Below the pieces are notes generated by a model. It was not told the DNA's origin. It ran no database searches and was given only the letters and a program-made list of their open reading frames with translations. Shown one piece after another: positions 37,145-46,101 of a DNA stretch of 64,000 bases. Made by a program: the position numbers and the translations under genes. How positions within the stretch are numbered: the first letter of the stretch is position 1; every line of letters starts with the position of its first letter. Source of the DNA: Psychrobacter aquaticus CMS 56. Its GTDB lineage: Bacteria > Pseudomonadota > Gammaproteobacteria > Pseudomonadales > Moraxellaceae. The DNA lies in the NCBI RefSeq assembly GCF_000471625.1, contig NZ_AUSW01000034.1, forward strand, positions 124,001 through 188,000, read 5' to 3'.

Positions 37145-37585
37145 TTAACTTTCGATAGCCGTAGCAAGCTTTTTAGCCATATCAGCCAGTTGATTGCTCT
37201 CTACTTGTGTCACAGCATGACGACCTAACTCATGGATACTCGATGGTATCAGATGCACATGATAATGAAAAACCGTCTGCCCAGCTTGTGCGCCATTTAA
37301 CTGCATCTGAATGATGCCTTCACGCTCAAATACCTGACGCTGTGCTCGCATCACTTTTTTGCAAGTCATCAAAACAGCCGCAGCATACTCAGGTTCAAGA
37401 CCTGCCAAATCAATGGCTTTTTGCTTAGGTATAACCAGTACGTGGCCTTTTGCTTGTGGCATGATATCCATAAAAGCTAGCGTTTTATCATCTTCATAGA
37501 CTTTATGATAAGGGATATCACCATTTAACATTTTGGCAAAAATGTTGTTGTCGTCATAAACAGTCTGTTGAGTGGCTTGAGTCAT
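37145..37585 (-). CDS. HIT family hydrolase
   Basis: This is a 146-residue histidine-triad protein that hydrolyses or transfers nucleoside phosphates. It shows the family start NIFAKMLNGDIPYHKVYEDD, GHVLVIPKQKAIDLAGL and the catalytic triad in FHYHVHLIP near residue 105. It resembles the bacterial HinT/HIT group that cleaves adenosine phosphoramidates. AAAGGA lies before the ATG. It is a single gene upstream of betT on the same strand, separated by a terminator, so the two are not one transcript. Confidence 0.9.
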   Translation of the reverse strand: MTQATQQTVYDDNNIFAKMLNGDIPYHKVYEDDKTLAFMDIMPQAKGHVLVIPKQKAIDLAGLEPEYAAAVLMTCKKVMRAQRQVFEREGIIQMQLNGAQAGQTVFHYHVHLIPSSIHELGRHAVTQVESNQLADMAKKLATAIES

Positions 37586-37781
37586 TTTTGTTCCTTTGGT
37601 TATTTATTGATTAATTAATAGTTATTTAACAATTTTTAGAGTGGATTCGTCTTCATTATAGTGGACGAAATACCACTTGAGCACAAGGTAGCATAGTCTG
37701 GGTCATAAAAACCATAAACCGTATGCGTGCAGTATGGCTCACTAATTTATTGGCGAGTCAGGCGCTTAAAATGTTATATTA

Positions 37782-38624
37782 GTGCCCTACTTTGATGACA
37801 CACTTTTTATGGATTTGACTGCCTTGCCGACCAATACATTAGATAGCCTAGATAATACTGACACTTATGTAGCACCCAATAATAAGACATTTTTAGCGGA
37901 TAGCGATGTGCCTAATACCTCTGTGCTTAATAATGCTGAACTGGCTCAATCAACAGCTGAAAGCAGCTCTCAGAAAATTGATCCCAATGCCATTATCCTA
38001 GCAGAAGCACTGGCTGATAAAGCCATCAGTTGGCAGATACACAACTGTAAAATCATCAAAAAGACGGTCACTCAAGACTTACCTCTGCCGTTTTTGTATC
38101 ACTACGACAGCTTAGATGACGCTGTTAAACAAACGCATCCGTTAACACCTACGCTATTAACCCAATTTAATACCTCTATGACAGCCAGTCAAGCCGCTCG
38201 GCTGATTGGCATTGAGGAAGCATTATTATCCAGCCCTTGGCATGTAAAGGTAATAGGCTCATTGGTCGTATTTAGCGAAGCATTACAATTGGCGGTACGT
38301 TTGCACTGGACCAATACTGGCAAAGAAACGCAGCAGATTTATACCAAAAACGAGGCAGATGCCATCACCATCGCTTTTAAAGACTGGCAGTTTTTTGGCC
38401 GTGTCGATGTTCTCTATAAAAATGACAAACAGACGTTAATAAGTATCGATGAACAAAGCCGCAGCACTGAAGCACCGCTGACTGAATCCCTGCTAACCAT
38501 TGATGCCAGTAGCGACTATCAACAGTTATTGAATACTCATGCGTTGGCAGTCATTGTCAGGTTAGAGGCGGACAAAGCTGAGCTGCCTTGGTTTGATAAA
38601 GCCATACTAGAGCGCATTGAATAG
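37782..38624 (+). CDS. Hypothetical protein, no recognised family
   Basis: This is a 280-residue protein that I cannot assign. The first 75 residues are polar and low in complexity (Asn, Thr, Ser and Asp rich), so the folded part begins at about residue 70. The rest is mixed alpha/beta, has one hydrophobic stretch (VKVIGSLVVFSEALQLAV, about 157-174) that is not a convincing membrane segment, and lacks a signal peptide or obvious catalytic motif. The start is GTG 37782 or ATG 37809; neither has a strong ribosome site. It lies between the HIT gene and ilvD and is not clearly in an operon. It may be specific to this genus. Confidence 0.6.
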   Translation: MPYFDDTLFMDLTALPTNTLDSLDNTDTYVAPNNKTFLADSDVPNTSVLNNAELAQSTAESSSQKIDPNAIILAEALADKAISWQIHNCKIIKKTVTQDLPLPFLYHYDSLDDAVKQTHPLTPTLLTQFNTSMTASQAARLIGIEEALLSSPWHVKVIGSLVVFSEALQLAVRLHWTNTGKETQQIYTKNEADAITIAFKDWQFFGRVDVLYKNDKQTLISIDEQSRSTEAPLTESLLTIDASSDYQQLLNTHALAVIVRLEADKAELPWFDKAILERIE

Positions 38625-38814
38625 CGCTTTTTCTGTCTATTTTATTCTGATCAAACCACCATTCTCCTCCATTATCTTAGTTACTCATATCTAATGGTAT
38701 GGTTATCAATTAGTATAATTCACTAGTACTCAAACTATATAAAAAGCACACTATCAATATCACAGCTGAGGATGTATATTTTTACCAACCTCGCCTATTT
38801 GTAAGGAATATCAC

Positions 38815-40701
38815 ATGGATTATCGCTCAAAAACCTCCACTGGCGGTCGTAATATGGCAGGTGCTCGTGCCTTATGGCGTGCAACTGGCATGACTGATGG
38901 CGATTTTGGCAAACCAATCATTGCCATTGCCAACTCTTTCACTCAGTTTGTACCAGGTCATGTACACCTAAAAGATCTTGGACAACTGGTCGCACGCGAA
39001 ATTGAAAAAGCAGGCGGCGTCGCCAAAGAGTTTAATACCATTGCGGTCGATGATGGCATTGCCATGGGACATAGTGGCATGTTGTACTCATTGCCAAGTC
39101 GTGACCTAATTGCTGATTCTGTCGAATATATGGTCAATGCTCATTGCGCTGATGCATTGGTGTGTATCTCCAATTGCGATAAAATCACTCCAGGTATGCT
39201 AATGGCCGCGATGCGTCTTAACATTCCAGTGGTATTTATTTCAGGCGGACCAATGGAAGCAGGCAAAATTTTAGCCAGTACTGTGGGTAAGAGCCACAAC
39301 ACTGATAGTAATGACAGTAGTGCTGTTCGTAAACTTGACCTCGTCGATGCAATGATGGACGCCGCTGATGACAGCATTAGTGATGAGGATGTGGCTGCTA
39401 TTGAAGCCTCAGCCTGCCCAACTTGTGGTTCATGCTCTGGTATGTTTACTGCCAACTCAATGAACTGCTTAACTGAAGCGTTAGGATTGGCCTTACCAGG
39501 CAACGGCTCGCTACTCGCTACCCATTCGCTGCGTCGCGAGCTATTTTTAGAAGCTGGACGCACCATTGTCTCGCTTGCCAAACGTCGCTATGAGCAAGAT
39601 GATGACTCTGTGCTGCCACGCTCAATCGCGAGCAAAGCTGCATTTGAAAATGCAATGACCTTAGATATCGCAATGGGCGGCTCGACCAATACTATTTTGC
39701 ACTTACTGGCAGCGGCGAACGAAGCAGAAATTGACTTTAAGATGCACGATATTGACCGTTTAAGCCGCGGTGTGCCATGCCTTGCAAAAGTAGCCCCAGC
39801 TTCGCAAAAATACCATATGGAAGATGTGCATCGTGCGGGCGGCGTCTTTGCACTATTGGCCGAGCTTGATCGTGCCGGATTACTAAAGACTGGCGTACCA
39901 ACCATTCATAGTGAGACAATGAAAGAAGCGATTGATAAATGGGACATCATGAACCCTGACAATCATGAGGCACGCGCACGCTTTTTGGCAGCACCTGGTG
40001 GTGTACGAACCACTGAGGCATTTTCACAATCAAAAGAATGGTCAAATCTCGATGTCAACCGTGAGTCAGGTTGTATTCGTAGTGCCAAGCATGCCTACTC
40101 AAAAGATGGTGGCCTTGCCGTACTTTACGGTAATATTGCCGAGCGAGGTTGTGTGGTCAAAACCGCAGGCGTTGATGAAAGCATTTTAACCTTTACCGGT
40201 CGTGCACGTATTTTTGAATCCCAAGACGATGCGGTCGCTGCCGTTTTAGCCGACGAAATCGTCGCGGGTGACGTGGTCATCATTCGTTTTGAAGGACCAA
40301 AAGGTGGCCCTGGGATGCAGGAAATGCTTTATCCAACGACTTATCTTAAGTCAAAAGGTCTGGGTAAAGAATGCGCACTACTCACGGATGGTCGTTTCTC
40401 TGGTGGTACGTCAGGTTTGTCAATCGGTCATGCCAGCCCTGAGGCCGCTGAAGGTGGTGCTATTGGTCTGGTTGAGGAAGGCGACAGCATTCACATTGAT
40501 ATTCCAAACCGTACCATCAACATGCAGGTGAGCGACGCAGAGTTGGCCGCACGCCGAGAAGCAATGGAGGCACGTGGCCGCAATGCGTGGAAGCCAGTCA
40601 GTCGTGAGCGTCATGTCTCTCCTGCGCTACGTGCGTATGCTGCTATGACCACCAGCGCTGATACTGGTGCGGTACGTGATGTCAGTCAGGTTGAGCGCTA
40701 A
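38815..40701 (+). CDS. ilvD: Dihydroxy-acid dehydratase
   Basis: IlvD removes water from 2,3-dihydroxy-isovalerate or 2,3-dihydroxy-3-methylvalerate, the third shared step in branched-chain amino acid synthesis. It holds an oxygen-sensitive iron-sulfur cluster and Mg2+. The cluster motifs are visible: ISNCDK with Cys121, and [10 protein letters not shown] starting at Cys201. The C-terminal block [20 protein letters not shown] is also typical. The 628 residues compare with 616 in E. coli. A small insert (about 159-176) is rich in Ser and Asp. AAGGAATATC precedes the ATG. Other ilv genes are absent from the window. A strong terminator follows. Confidence 0.97.
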   Translation: MDYRSKTSTGGRNMAGARALWRATGMTDGDFGKPIIAIANSFTQFVPGHVHLKDLGQLVAREIEKAGGVAKEFNTIAVDDGIAMGHSGMLYSLPSRDLIADSVEYMVNAHCADALVCISNCDKITPGMLMAAMRLNIPVVFISGGPMEAGKILASTVGKSHNTDSNDSSAVRKLDLVDAMMDAADDSISDEDVAAIEASACPTCGSCSGMFTANSMNCLTEALGLALPGNGSLLATHSLRRELFLEAGRTIVSLAKRRYEQDDDSVLPRSIASKAAFENAMTLDIAMGGSTNTILHLLAAANEAEIDFKMHDIDRLSRGVPCLAKVAPASQKYHMEDVHRAGGVFALLAELDRAGLLKTGVPTIHSETMKEAIDKWDIMNPDNHEARARFLAAPGGVRTTEAFSQSKEWSNLDVNRESGCIRSAKHAYSKDGGLAVLYGNIAERGCVVKTAGVDESILTFTGRARIFESQDDAVAAVLADEIVAGDVVIIRFEGPKGGPGMQEMLYPTTYLKSKGLGKECALLTDGRFSGGTSGLSIGHASPEAAEGGAIGLVEEGDSIHIDIPNRTINMQVSDAELAARREAMEARGRNAWKPVSRERHVSPALRAYAAMTTSADTGAVRDVSQVER

Positions 40702-40768
40702 GCCCAACATTTCAATCATGATTTTTTAGCATATGCTTGTAGAATGACACTAAACCTATAATGATCTG

Positions 40769-40794
40769 AAGCCTGCACTATGCAGGCTTTTTTT
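40769..40794 (+). terminator. Rho-independent terminator after ilvD
   Basis: AGCCTGCA and TGCAGGCT make a perfect eight-base stem with a three-base loop, followed by seven T. Confidence 0.92.
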
Positions 40795-40904
40795 CACCCA
40801 AAAACAACACAGCGGCCGTTTTGATAACGATTTTTTGCAGTAATAGAATTTTCTTTGCGTCATGATAAGGCTTCTTGATGACTATTATTTTTATTTCTAA
40901 AAAA

Positions 40905-41050
40905 TATAGTCGATCATAAATAAAATGGATACACAGTATTATGACGCAGGACTGAGACAAATTTTTTGTAGCCTTCGTCTGTGAAGGCACAGCAAGCAAG
41001 AAAAATTTGTATCAGTCCTGCTGACTCTATTTTATATTGACCTAACTATA
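40905..41050 (+). repeat. Dispersed hairpin repeat, copy D, with inverted core
   Basis: This is a full-length copy with TATAGTCGATCATAAATAAA at the left end and TATATTGACCTAACTATA at the right. The flanks are in forward orientation, as in copy F. The hairpin core at 40951-41016 reads TTTGTAGCCTTCGTCTGTGA then AGGCACAGCAAGCAAG, which is the reverse complement of the core in copies A and F. The core is therefore flipped within the element. It lies between the ilvD terminator and the antiporter gene. Confidence 0.8.
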
Positions 41051-41105
41051 GCTCTTTAATAGCACAAAACAGTCTTTCACCAATATAGTGGCCGGCATAA
41101 AACTT

Positions 41106-42350
41106 ATGATTGAAAACTACAATTTATTCTTATTGATCTGCGGCATCGCTTTCTTATTTGGCGCGCTATTTCCTATTCTATTTAAACGAACTCCTATCTC
41201 CTTGCCCATGTTACAAGTGACGTTGGGGGCAATAGTAGGCTACTTTTGGATTACGCTGACTTTTTTAGACCCCATAGAAAATGGCGTGGTCATCGAAAAG
41301 CTTACTGAGTTTGTTGTGATAGTCTCACTGGTTGGTGCAGGTATAAAGATTGATACGCCCCTATCTTGGCGATTATGGCGGCCTACGGCACGCCTTTTAC
41401 TGATTACCATGCCGATTGGTATCTTTTCGATGGCAGTATTGGGGTATTATGCCTTTGGATTGAGTCTCGCAGCAGCAATTTTGCTGGGTGCTGCATTGGC
41501 ACCAACAGATCCAGTATTGGCATCTAGCATTCAGGTAGGCCCGCCCAATACAGGCCGTGAAGACACACCTCGCTTCACCTTAACGTCAGAAGCAGGATTG
41601 AATGATGGGCTGGCTTTTCCATTCGTATATTTAGCCATAAAAATGGCAGAAGCTTTTAGCGAAGGCAATCGTTTTACTACTGAAATGCTTTGGTCATGGT
41701 TTACCCACGATGTCTTGTGGAAAATTGGCGCAGGTTTGGTGGTTGGTATTATCGTCGGTAAACTCATGGCCAAGCTGATATTTTCGAAATATAGCGGAGA
41801 TACTGCTATTTCCCAAGGTTATGTGGTCATTGCTCTCACATTGGTCGCTTATGGGCTAGCAGAATTTGTACACAGTTATGGCTTTATCGCGGTATTTATC
41901 GCAGCATTTGCCTTTCGTCGTTCAGAGCATGAACACTCTTATCATCAAAAGCTACACGACTTCGCAGAACAATCAGAAGGCTTGCTGATGTCATTAGTAT
42001 TGGTCACTTTTGGTATATTTATCGGTCAAGGGTTACAATCTGGGGTTGAGCTTACATGGCGCGTCTATGTCGTCAGCTTTGCTTTTTTGTTATTCATTCG
42101 TCCAATCGGTGGCTTCATTGCGCTATCAGGACTGAATCTTCCGCGCACCGAAAAGTACGCGATATCAGCATTAGGTATCCGCGGTATTGGCACGTTATAT
42201 TACTTATCCTATGCTCTCAATCAAGGCTTTTTCGGTGAGGAAGATGCGCTCAAATTGTGGATCGTTTGTTCTATTGTTATTTTGATCTCAGTATTTATGC
42301 ATGGCCTCAGCGCGACAAGACTGCTTAAAATGACACCGAACAAATCCTGA
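41106..42350 (+). CDS. CPA1 family Na+/H+ antiporter (NhaP-like)
   Basis: This is a cation/proton antiporter of the CPA1 (NhaP) group in the inner membrane, with about 12 membrane segments. The core blocks are ILLGAALAPTDPVLASSIQV, with the conserved TDP, and LTSEAGLNDGLAFPFVYLAI, with the ND pair of the ion site, then IRPIGGFIAL and ALGIRGIGTLYYLSYAL. It probably exports Na+ (or K+) against protons and so helps with pH and salt balance. The chain ends shortly after the last segment, without a long cytosolic tail. The frame extends to a GTG at 41088; I use ATG 41106, without a deciding ribosome site. Confidence 0.88.
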   Translation: MIENYNLFLLICGIAFLFGALFPILFKRTPISLPMLQVTLGAIVGYFWITLTFLDPIENGVVIEKLTEFVVIVSLVGAGIKIDTPLSWRLWRPTARLLLITMPIGIFSMAVLGYYAFGLSLAAAILLGAALAPTDPVLASSIQVGPPNTGREDTPRFTLTSEAGLNDGLAFPFVYLAIKMAEAFSEGNRFTTEMLWSWFTHDVLWKIGAGLVVGIIVGKLMAKLIFSKYSGDTAISQGYVVIALTLVAYGLAEFVHSYGFIAVFIAAFAFRRSEHEHSYHQKLHDFAEQSEGLLMSLVLVTFGIFIGQGLQSGVELTWRVYVVSFAFLLFIRPIGGFIALSGLNLPRTEKYAISALGIRGIGTLYYLSYALNQGFFGEEDALKLWIVCSIVILISVFMHGLSATRLLKMTPNKS

Positions 42351-42408
42351 TAATTATTTTCTTAAGCACCATTCTATGGTCTCCGTTCAATAGCCGCTGT
42401 TTACGAAG

Positions 42409-42502
42409 GAGACTGGGATAGATTTTCTTGCTTACTGCGTCTTTGCAGACAGAGGCTACAAAAATTTATCCTAGTCTCTCTTTTATATTGATCTGACTAT
42501 AT
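42409..42502 (+). repeat. Dispersed hairpin repeat, copy E (left flank missing)
   Basis: The core GAGACTGGGATAGATTTTCT through ATTTATCCTAGTCTC and the right flank TTTTATATTGATCTGACTAT are present in forward orientation; the left flank is missing. It sits in the convergent space between the antiporter and the serine hydrolase, and its right end contains the hydrolase stop codon (TAG at 42497-42499 on the minus strand). Confidence 0.75.
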
Positions 42503-43924
42503 GTCATCTATGAGACTCAATACCGTTTCTGTTAGCGCAAACTGACGAATATCATGAAGCATCGTGGTATCAAAATTGTGAATAAAAGCAAATGACAACT
42601 GACGTTTGGGATCGCACCAAGCAACCGAACCGTTATAACCCATATGTCCAAAACTTGACCATTCAGAGTCCATGGTATTAGCCTCCTTATCAGAGCAAAA
42701 GTGAAACACTCTATGATAACCCAAGCGCCAGTACATTTTTGCTGGCATGACGGCGTCTAAACCTGCGACTTGTGATACAGACAATTGCTTAACGATTTCA
42801 TTATCAATGAGCGTTTGTCCTTCCCAAATGCCGCCATTGGCCAACATCGCATAAATGGTTGCCAATGCCTGCGCTGAAGCAACACCATTGGCCGCTGGAA
42901 TGACCGCTTGTAACGTCGCACGATCGTGATAGTCGAGCGTATTTTTATTATCGGGAATAAGCGCCGCCTTATAGTTCTTTAAATTGAGGTGATTTTTGTT
43001 AAAATATAGGCTGTTAATCTGCATGGTATCCAGTACAGGCGGCTTATCATCAGATAGCTTGATTTTGTCGTTATCTTGGTCATGGTGAGCTGCCGCTTGG
43101 TTTTCTAACGTGTGCTGTTGCCAACACGAATAGCTGGGCAAATTTGCATAAGTGTTTAAGGTATTTTGAGAGTCTACTTTTAAGGTAGGCTTATGGCGTC
43201 TATTACGTAACGTCAGTGGCGCAGGATTGTCATCAACTAACCCGCCAAAGTCTCTGGCCAGTGTCGCTACTTTCGCGATTTTTTTATCAGGCACACCAAA
43301 ATAGCAACTGTCCGCAATACCTAAAGGCGTGGTTAGGTATTGGCTTAATGCTTCGGCCAGCGACATATCAGTCACTGCCTCTATTACCCCGCCTAATACC
43401 CAGCCATATATCAACGCACTGTAAGCACTATCATACGATTCGGCATTGTCGGGTGGCGTTATGGGCATTGCAGCAACTTTGTTTAGCATGGTATGCCAGT
43501 CAAGTATGATTTCATTATCGACATCGATACTCTGAATTGAGAATAAATTGGCTTGATGTGACATGACGCTACGCAAAGTGATGGTTTCTTTGTCTTGTGC
43601 TGCAAATGCAGGCCAATAGTTGGCAATAGGCACATCATAATCGAGCATCTGCTGGGAGACCAGTACATGAATCAGCGTTGCCAATACGCCTTTACCCGTC
43701 GAAAAATTAATTGCCAACGTATCAGGTTGCCACGACACATCAGAACGTGCCATGCCGATGCTCACCTCAGCAATACACTTGCCTGCTTGATAAACAACCA
43801 CAGCACCACCTGCTGGCCCACCATCCAATTGTAAATCCATCAATAATTGCTGTAAGCGTTGCTGAAGTGCTTCATTGATTTGCTTATCTTGGTTCTGATT
43901 GTTGTTTTTATGATTGTCGGTCAT
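42497..43924 (-). CDS. Serine hydrolase of the class C beta-lactamase/esterase family
   Basis: This is a 475-residue protein of the beta-lactamase-related serine hydrolase family (EstB, DD-peptidase and class C fold). The nucleophile motif is Ser75-Thr-Gly-Lys78 (FSTGK), and the second motif is Tyr168-Ser-Ala (YSA). The third block is near the C-terminus around SFGHMGYNGSVAWCDP, where HMGYNG stands in for the usual KTG or HxG. There is no signal peptide, so a cytoplasmic esterase is more likely than a secreted lactamase. Residues about 230-330 form a long polar insertion not seen in typical family members. The stop codon is supplied by repeat copy E. Confidence 0.85.
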   Translation of the reverse strand: MTDNHKNNNQNQDKQINEALQQRLQQLLMDLQLDGGPAGGAVVVYQAGKCIAEVSIGMARSDVSWQPDTLAINFSTGKGVLATLIHVLVSQQMLDYDVPIANYWPAFAAQDKETITLRSVMSHQANLFSIQSIDVDNEIILDWHTMLNKVAAMPITPPDNAESYDSAYSALIYGWVLGGVIEAVTDMSLAEALSQYLTTPLGIADSCYFGVPDKKIAKVATLARDFGGLVDDNPAPLTLRNRRHKPTLKVDSQNTLNTYANLPSYSCWQQHTLENQAAAHHDQDNDKIKLSDDKPPVLDTMQINSLYFNKNHLNLKNYKAALIPDNKNTLDYHDRATLQAVIPAANGVASAQALATIYAMLANGGIWEGQTLIDNEIVKQLSVSQVAGLDAVMPAKMYWRLGYHRVFHFCSDKEANTMDSEWSSFGHMGYNGSVAWCDPKRQLSFAFIHNFDTTMLHDIRQFALTETVLSLIDDI

Positions 43925-44046
43925 GACTTTGCCGCTCCCTCTTTATAAAATAACTGGGTATAGTAAACCACACTGGCCCCTAACACCTATTGGTACTTAC
44001 GCTACTTAGCGTTCATATGATAAATATAAATAGAGTATTTGCTCAT

Positions 44047-44075
44047 AAAAAAGGCCACCTATAGGTCGCCTTTTT
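44047..44075. terminator. Terminator downstream of the CX4R phosphatase gene
   Basis: AAAAAGGC and GCCTTTTT plus inner ACCT/AGGT arms form a near-perfect stem. It ends the minus-strand gene at 44098 and may act in both directions. Confidence 0.78.
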
Positions 44076-44097
44076 GTTACTCAGTAATGATGATGCT

Positions 44098-44661
44098 TTA
44101 ACGTGGTACTAGCAAACGCTTATAAACTTCATCTTCAAGCTTGGTCAAGCCATGACTGCGACCACGCTCCATAGCCGTGTCCATCTTACGACCACGTAGC
44201 CAGCCTGCTCGTAGTGCAATCGCTGCACCCACTCTATTACCTGATCCACAGTGCACGGCTATTTTTTTACCATGATGTTGACGCAATATATTATCAAACG
44301 CCAAAATTTTGAGCTGCTTTAAGTCTGCAGCGCCATTGATAGGCAGATGCTCATACTGCATCCCTGCGCGCTCAACCGCTGCTGATTCATCAAAGCTCAA
44401 CTCGTCATCAGGCTGTAAATTAATCACCAGTTCAATCCCCGCTTTCGCTAAAGCGACAACCTTTGTGTCGTCAAGTGCGCCGCATACTATGGTGTTGGCA
44501 TCAGGACGAAAATATGGGTCAATAACAGCAGCAAGATCCACGCCATTATCAAGCGCGCTATCGCCGATAGCATTATTACTGCTACCAGTATCATTGGCAG
44601 TATCAGTCATTACTGAGTTATCAGATAGCTTCAAACTTGTTGCGTCTTTATGTGAAGTCAT
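44098..44661 (-). CDS. DUF442/BLH-type CX4R phosphatase-like protein
   Basis: This is a 187-residue protein with a tyrosine-phosphatase-like fold of the DUF442 (beta-lactamase-hydrolase-like) group. The loop VHCGSGNRVGA has Cys138 and Arg143, a CX4R spacing that differs from the CX5R of classical phosphatases but is usual in this group. INLQPDDELSF and YEHLPING earlier in the chain are family positions. In other bacteria the domain is found beside sulfide-handling enzymes; no such gene is nearby here. Residues 1-45 are a polar, Asp/Asn/Ser-rich leader. The biochemical function is not established. Confidence 0.78.
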   Translation of the reverse strand: MTSHKDATSLKLSDNSVMTDTANDTGSSNNAIGDSALDNGVDLAAVIDPYFRPDANTIVCGALDDTKVVALAKAGIELVINLQPDDELSFDESAAVERAGMQYEHLPINGAADLKQLKILAFDNILRQHHGKKIAVHCGSGNRVGAAIALRAGWLRGRKMDTAMERGRSHGLTKLEDEVYKRLLVPR

Positions 44662-44713
44662 AATAATAAGTATGTTCGTTAAATATGGCTATTAAGATAA
44701 AAGTTGTCTCATA

Positions 44714-45631
44714 CTATTTGCTGTTGCTCTGTAATCTAACAACGCCAGCCAGATGCGGCTTGTCATTTTTTGAGCTATATAAACCAAATGCACACGTGTC
44801 TTCTGCGTTCTCAAGCTGCGCCACTGGATCAGCGATAAGCTCTACCTCAGCTGGCAAAAAGATAGGCAGCTTAAATGACACGTCAACCGTACATGCGTCA
44901 GGTAGCTCGTCCATCATGGCAAGGCACTTGGCCTTTGACCACATACCGTGAGCAATCGCCTTAGGAAACCCAAATGCGCGAGCAGATAGTGGATGCAAAT
45001 GGATAAGGTTAAAATCGCCTGAAACAAAGGCATACCGACGGCCGATATCTTCTGGTACTTCGAAGATACTATGTACCCCTTTCTCGTTGACCAATGGCTT
45101 GACGGTTACTGGGCGCGGCGTACTTTTTTTGTCCTGACTGCTGCTAGGCTTTTTGCTACGAGATAGATAAGTAGATGTCCCCTCCCATACCACTTCGTTC
45201 TCTGATTTGACCGTCGTCACAAAGTCAAACTGTTGCCCTTGAGCATGGTCACGTAAATTGTCAAAAGTGACTGACATAGCGACCGTTTCGCGCTCACCAA
45301 CAGGACGGTATTGAGTGACGCTATTTTCAACATGCACCAAACCCAACATAGCAAACGGGAACGGCTCTTTGACCATCATATTCATTTGCAGCGCTTGCGA
45401 CAGTACAGAAAAATAAGTAACGGGCACTTTGCCATTATCAGCAAAACCACAGATCTTGCGATAGTCGTTTAAATTATCCTGCTCGATATGCAAATCATCC
45501 ACATAATAAGTTGCTTGTGGCAATTGATCTTTACTAATTTTGCCACTATTACCGATCGGTAGTAAACTTTTTACGATATTGGCATAGGTAGTATGCGCTT
45601 TTGGCAACGCATCATAATGTTTGTCTGACAT
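44714..45631 (-). CDS. MaoC-type (R)-3-hydroxyacyl dehydratase, HtdX-like
   Basis: This is a 305-residue double-hotdog hydratase. The hydratase 2 motif is in the C-terminal half: Asp206 and His211 in SGDFNLIHLHPLSA, followed by FGFPKAIAHGM at 221-230. It should catalyse the reversible hydration of trans-2-enoyl thioesters to (R)-3-hydroxyacyl thioesters. Length and motif position match M. tuberculosis HtdX (Rv0241c, 280 residues). A Ser/Lys-rich linker at about 157-175 separates the halves. AGGA precedes the ATG. It lies downstream of the long FabG on the same strand, as in mycobacteria, but 470 bases with a repeat and a hairpin separate them. Confidence 0.85.
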   Translation of the reverse strand: MSDKHYDALPKAHTTYANIVKSLLPIGNSGKISKDQLPQATYYVDDLHIEQDNLNDYRKICGFADNGKVPVTYFSVLSQALQMNMMVKEPFPFAMLGLVHVENSVTQYRPVGERETVAMSVTFDNLRDHAQGQQFDFVTTVKSENEVVWEGTSTYLSRSKKPSSSQDKKSTPRPVTVKPLVNEKGVHSIFEVPEDIGRRYAFVSGDFNLIHLHPLSARAFGFPKAIAHGMWSKAKCLAMMDELPDACTVDVSFKLPIFLPAEVELIADPVAQLENAEDTCAFGLYSSKNDKPHLAGVVRLQSNSK

Positions 45632-45759
45632 AAATAAATCCTAAGTGGGGCTTGAACAAATTTTCTGGGTGCATGTAGAGGCGCTATGAATACGTGGATT
45701 AAGCTCTAGCAATAAGCAATGTCGTAAGTACTATGTTTAATTCATTGCATAAGCGACTA

Positions 45760-45897
45760 TATAGTCGGTGCTAAATAAAAGTGATATACGATATTATAAC
45801 GCAGGACTGATACAAATTTTTCTTGCTGTGCTTACGCAGACAGAGTTTATGACAAATTTGCACCAATTCTGCTGACTCTTATATTGACCTAACTATA
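45760..45897 (+). repeat. Dispersed hairpin repeat, copy F
   Basis: This is a full-length copy with TATAGTCGGTGCTAAATAAA at the left and TTATATTGACCTAACTATA at the right; flanks and core are both in forward orientation (CTTGCTGTGCTTACGCAGAC then AGAGTTTATG). It shares both ends with copy D, so the two together define the element borders. It lies between the hydratase and fabG genes. Confidence 0.8.
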
Positions 45898-45941
45898 ACA
45901 GCAGAAAACGATCTGGCGTATGGTTTCTGTGTTTTTATCAT

Positions 45942-45970
45942 AAAAAAGCCACCCTTGGGCAGCTTTATTA
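45942..45970 (-). terminator. Hairpin downstream of the long fabG
   Basis: AAAAAGC..CCC pairs with GGG..GCTTT around a two-base loop, 130 bases past the fabG stop. The A run gives a U run on the minus strand, so it may end the fabG transcript before the hydratase gene. The rest of the interval 45632-46101 has only repeat copy F. Confidence 0.55.
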
Positions 45971-46101
45971 CAATTTATCAGCAATTCTTTCGTAAGCATA
46001 TGTTAGATAAATTAAAAATAATGCGCTATATCATAAAGTTATCAAAAGCGCGATTAACATCTACCCCTACTAAACGATCAATACTATGTATTTAATGAAT
46101 G

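Noticed and set aside
39141..39905. Long ORFs (146 and 105 codons) opposite ilvD
   Set aside because: They are shadows of a highly conserved gene on the other strand.
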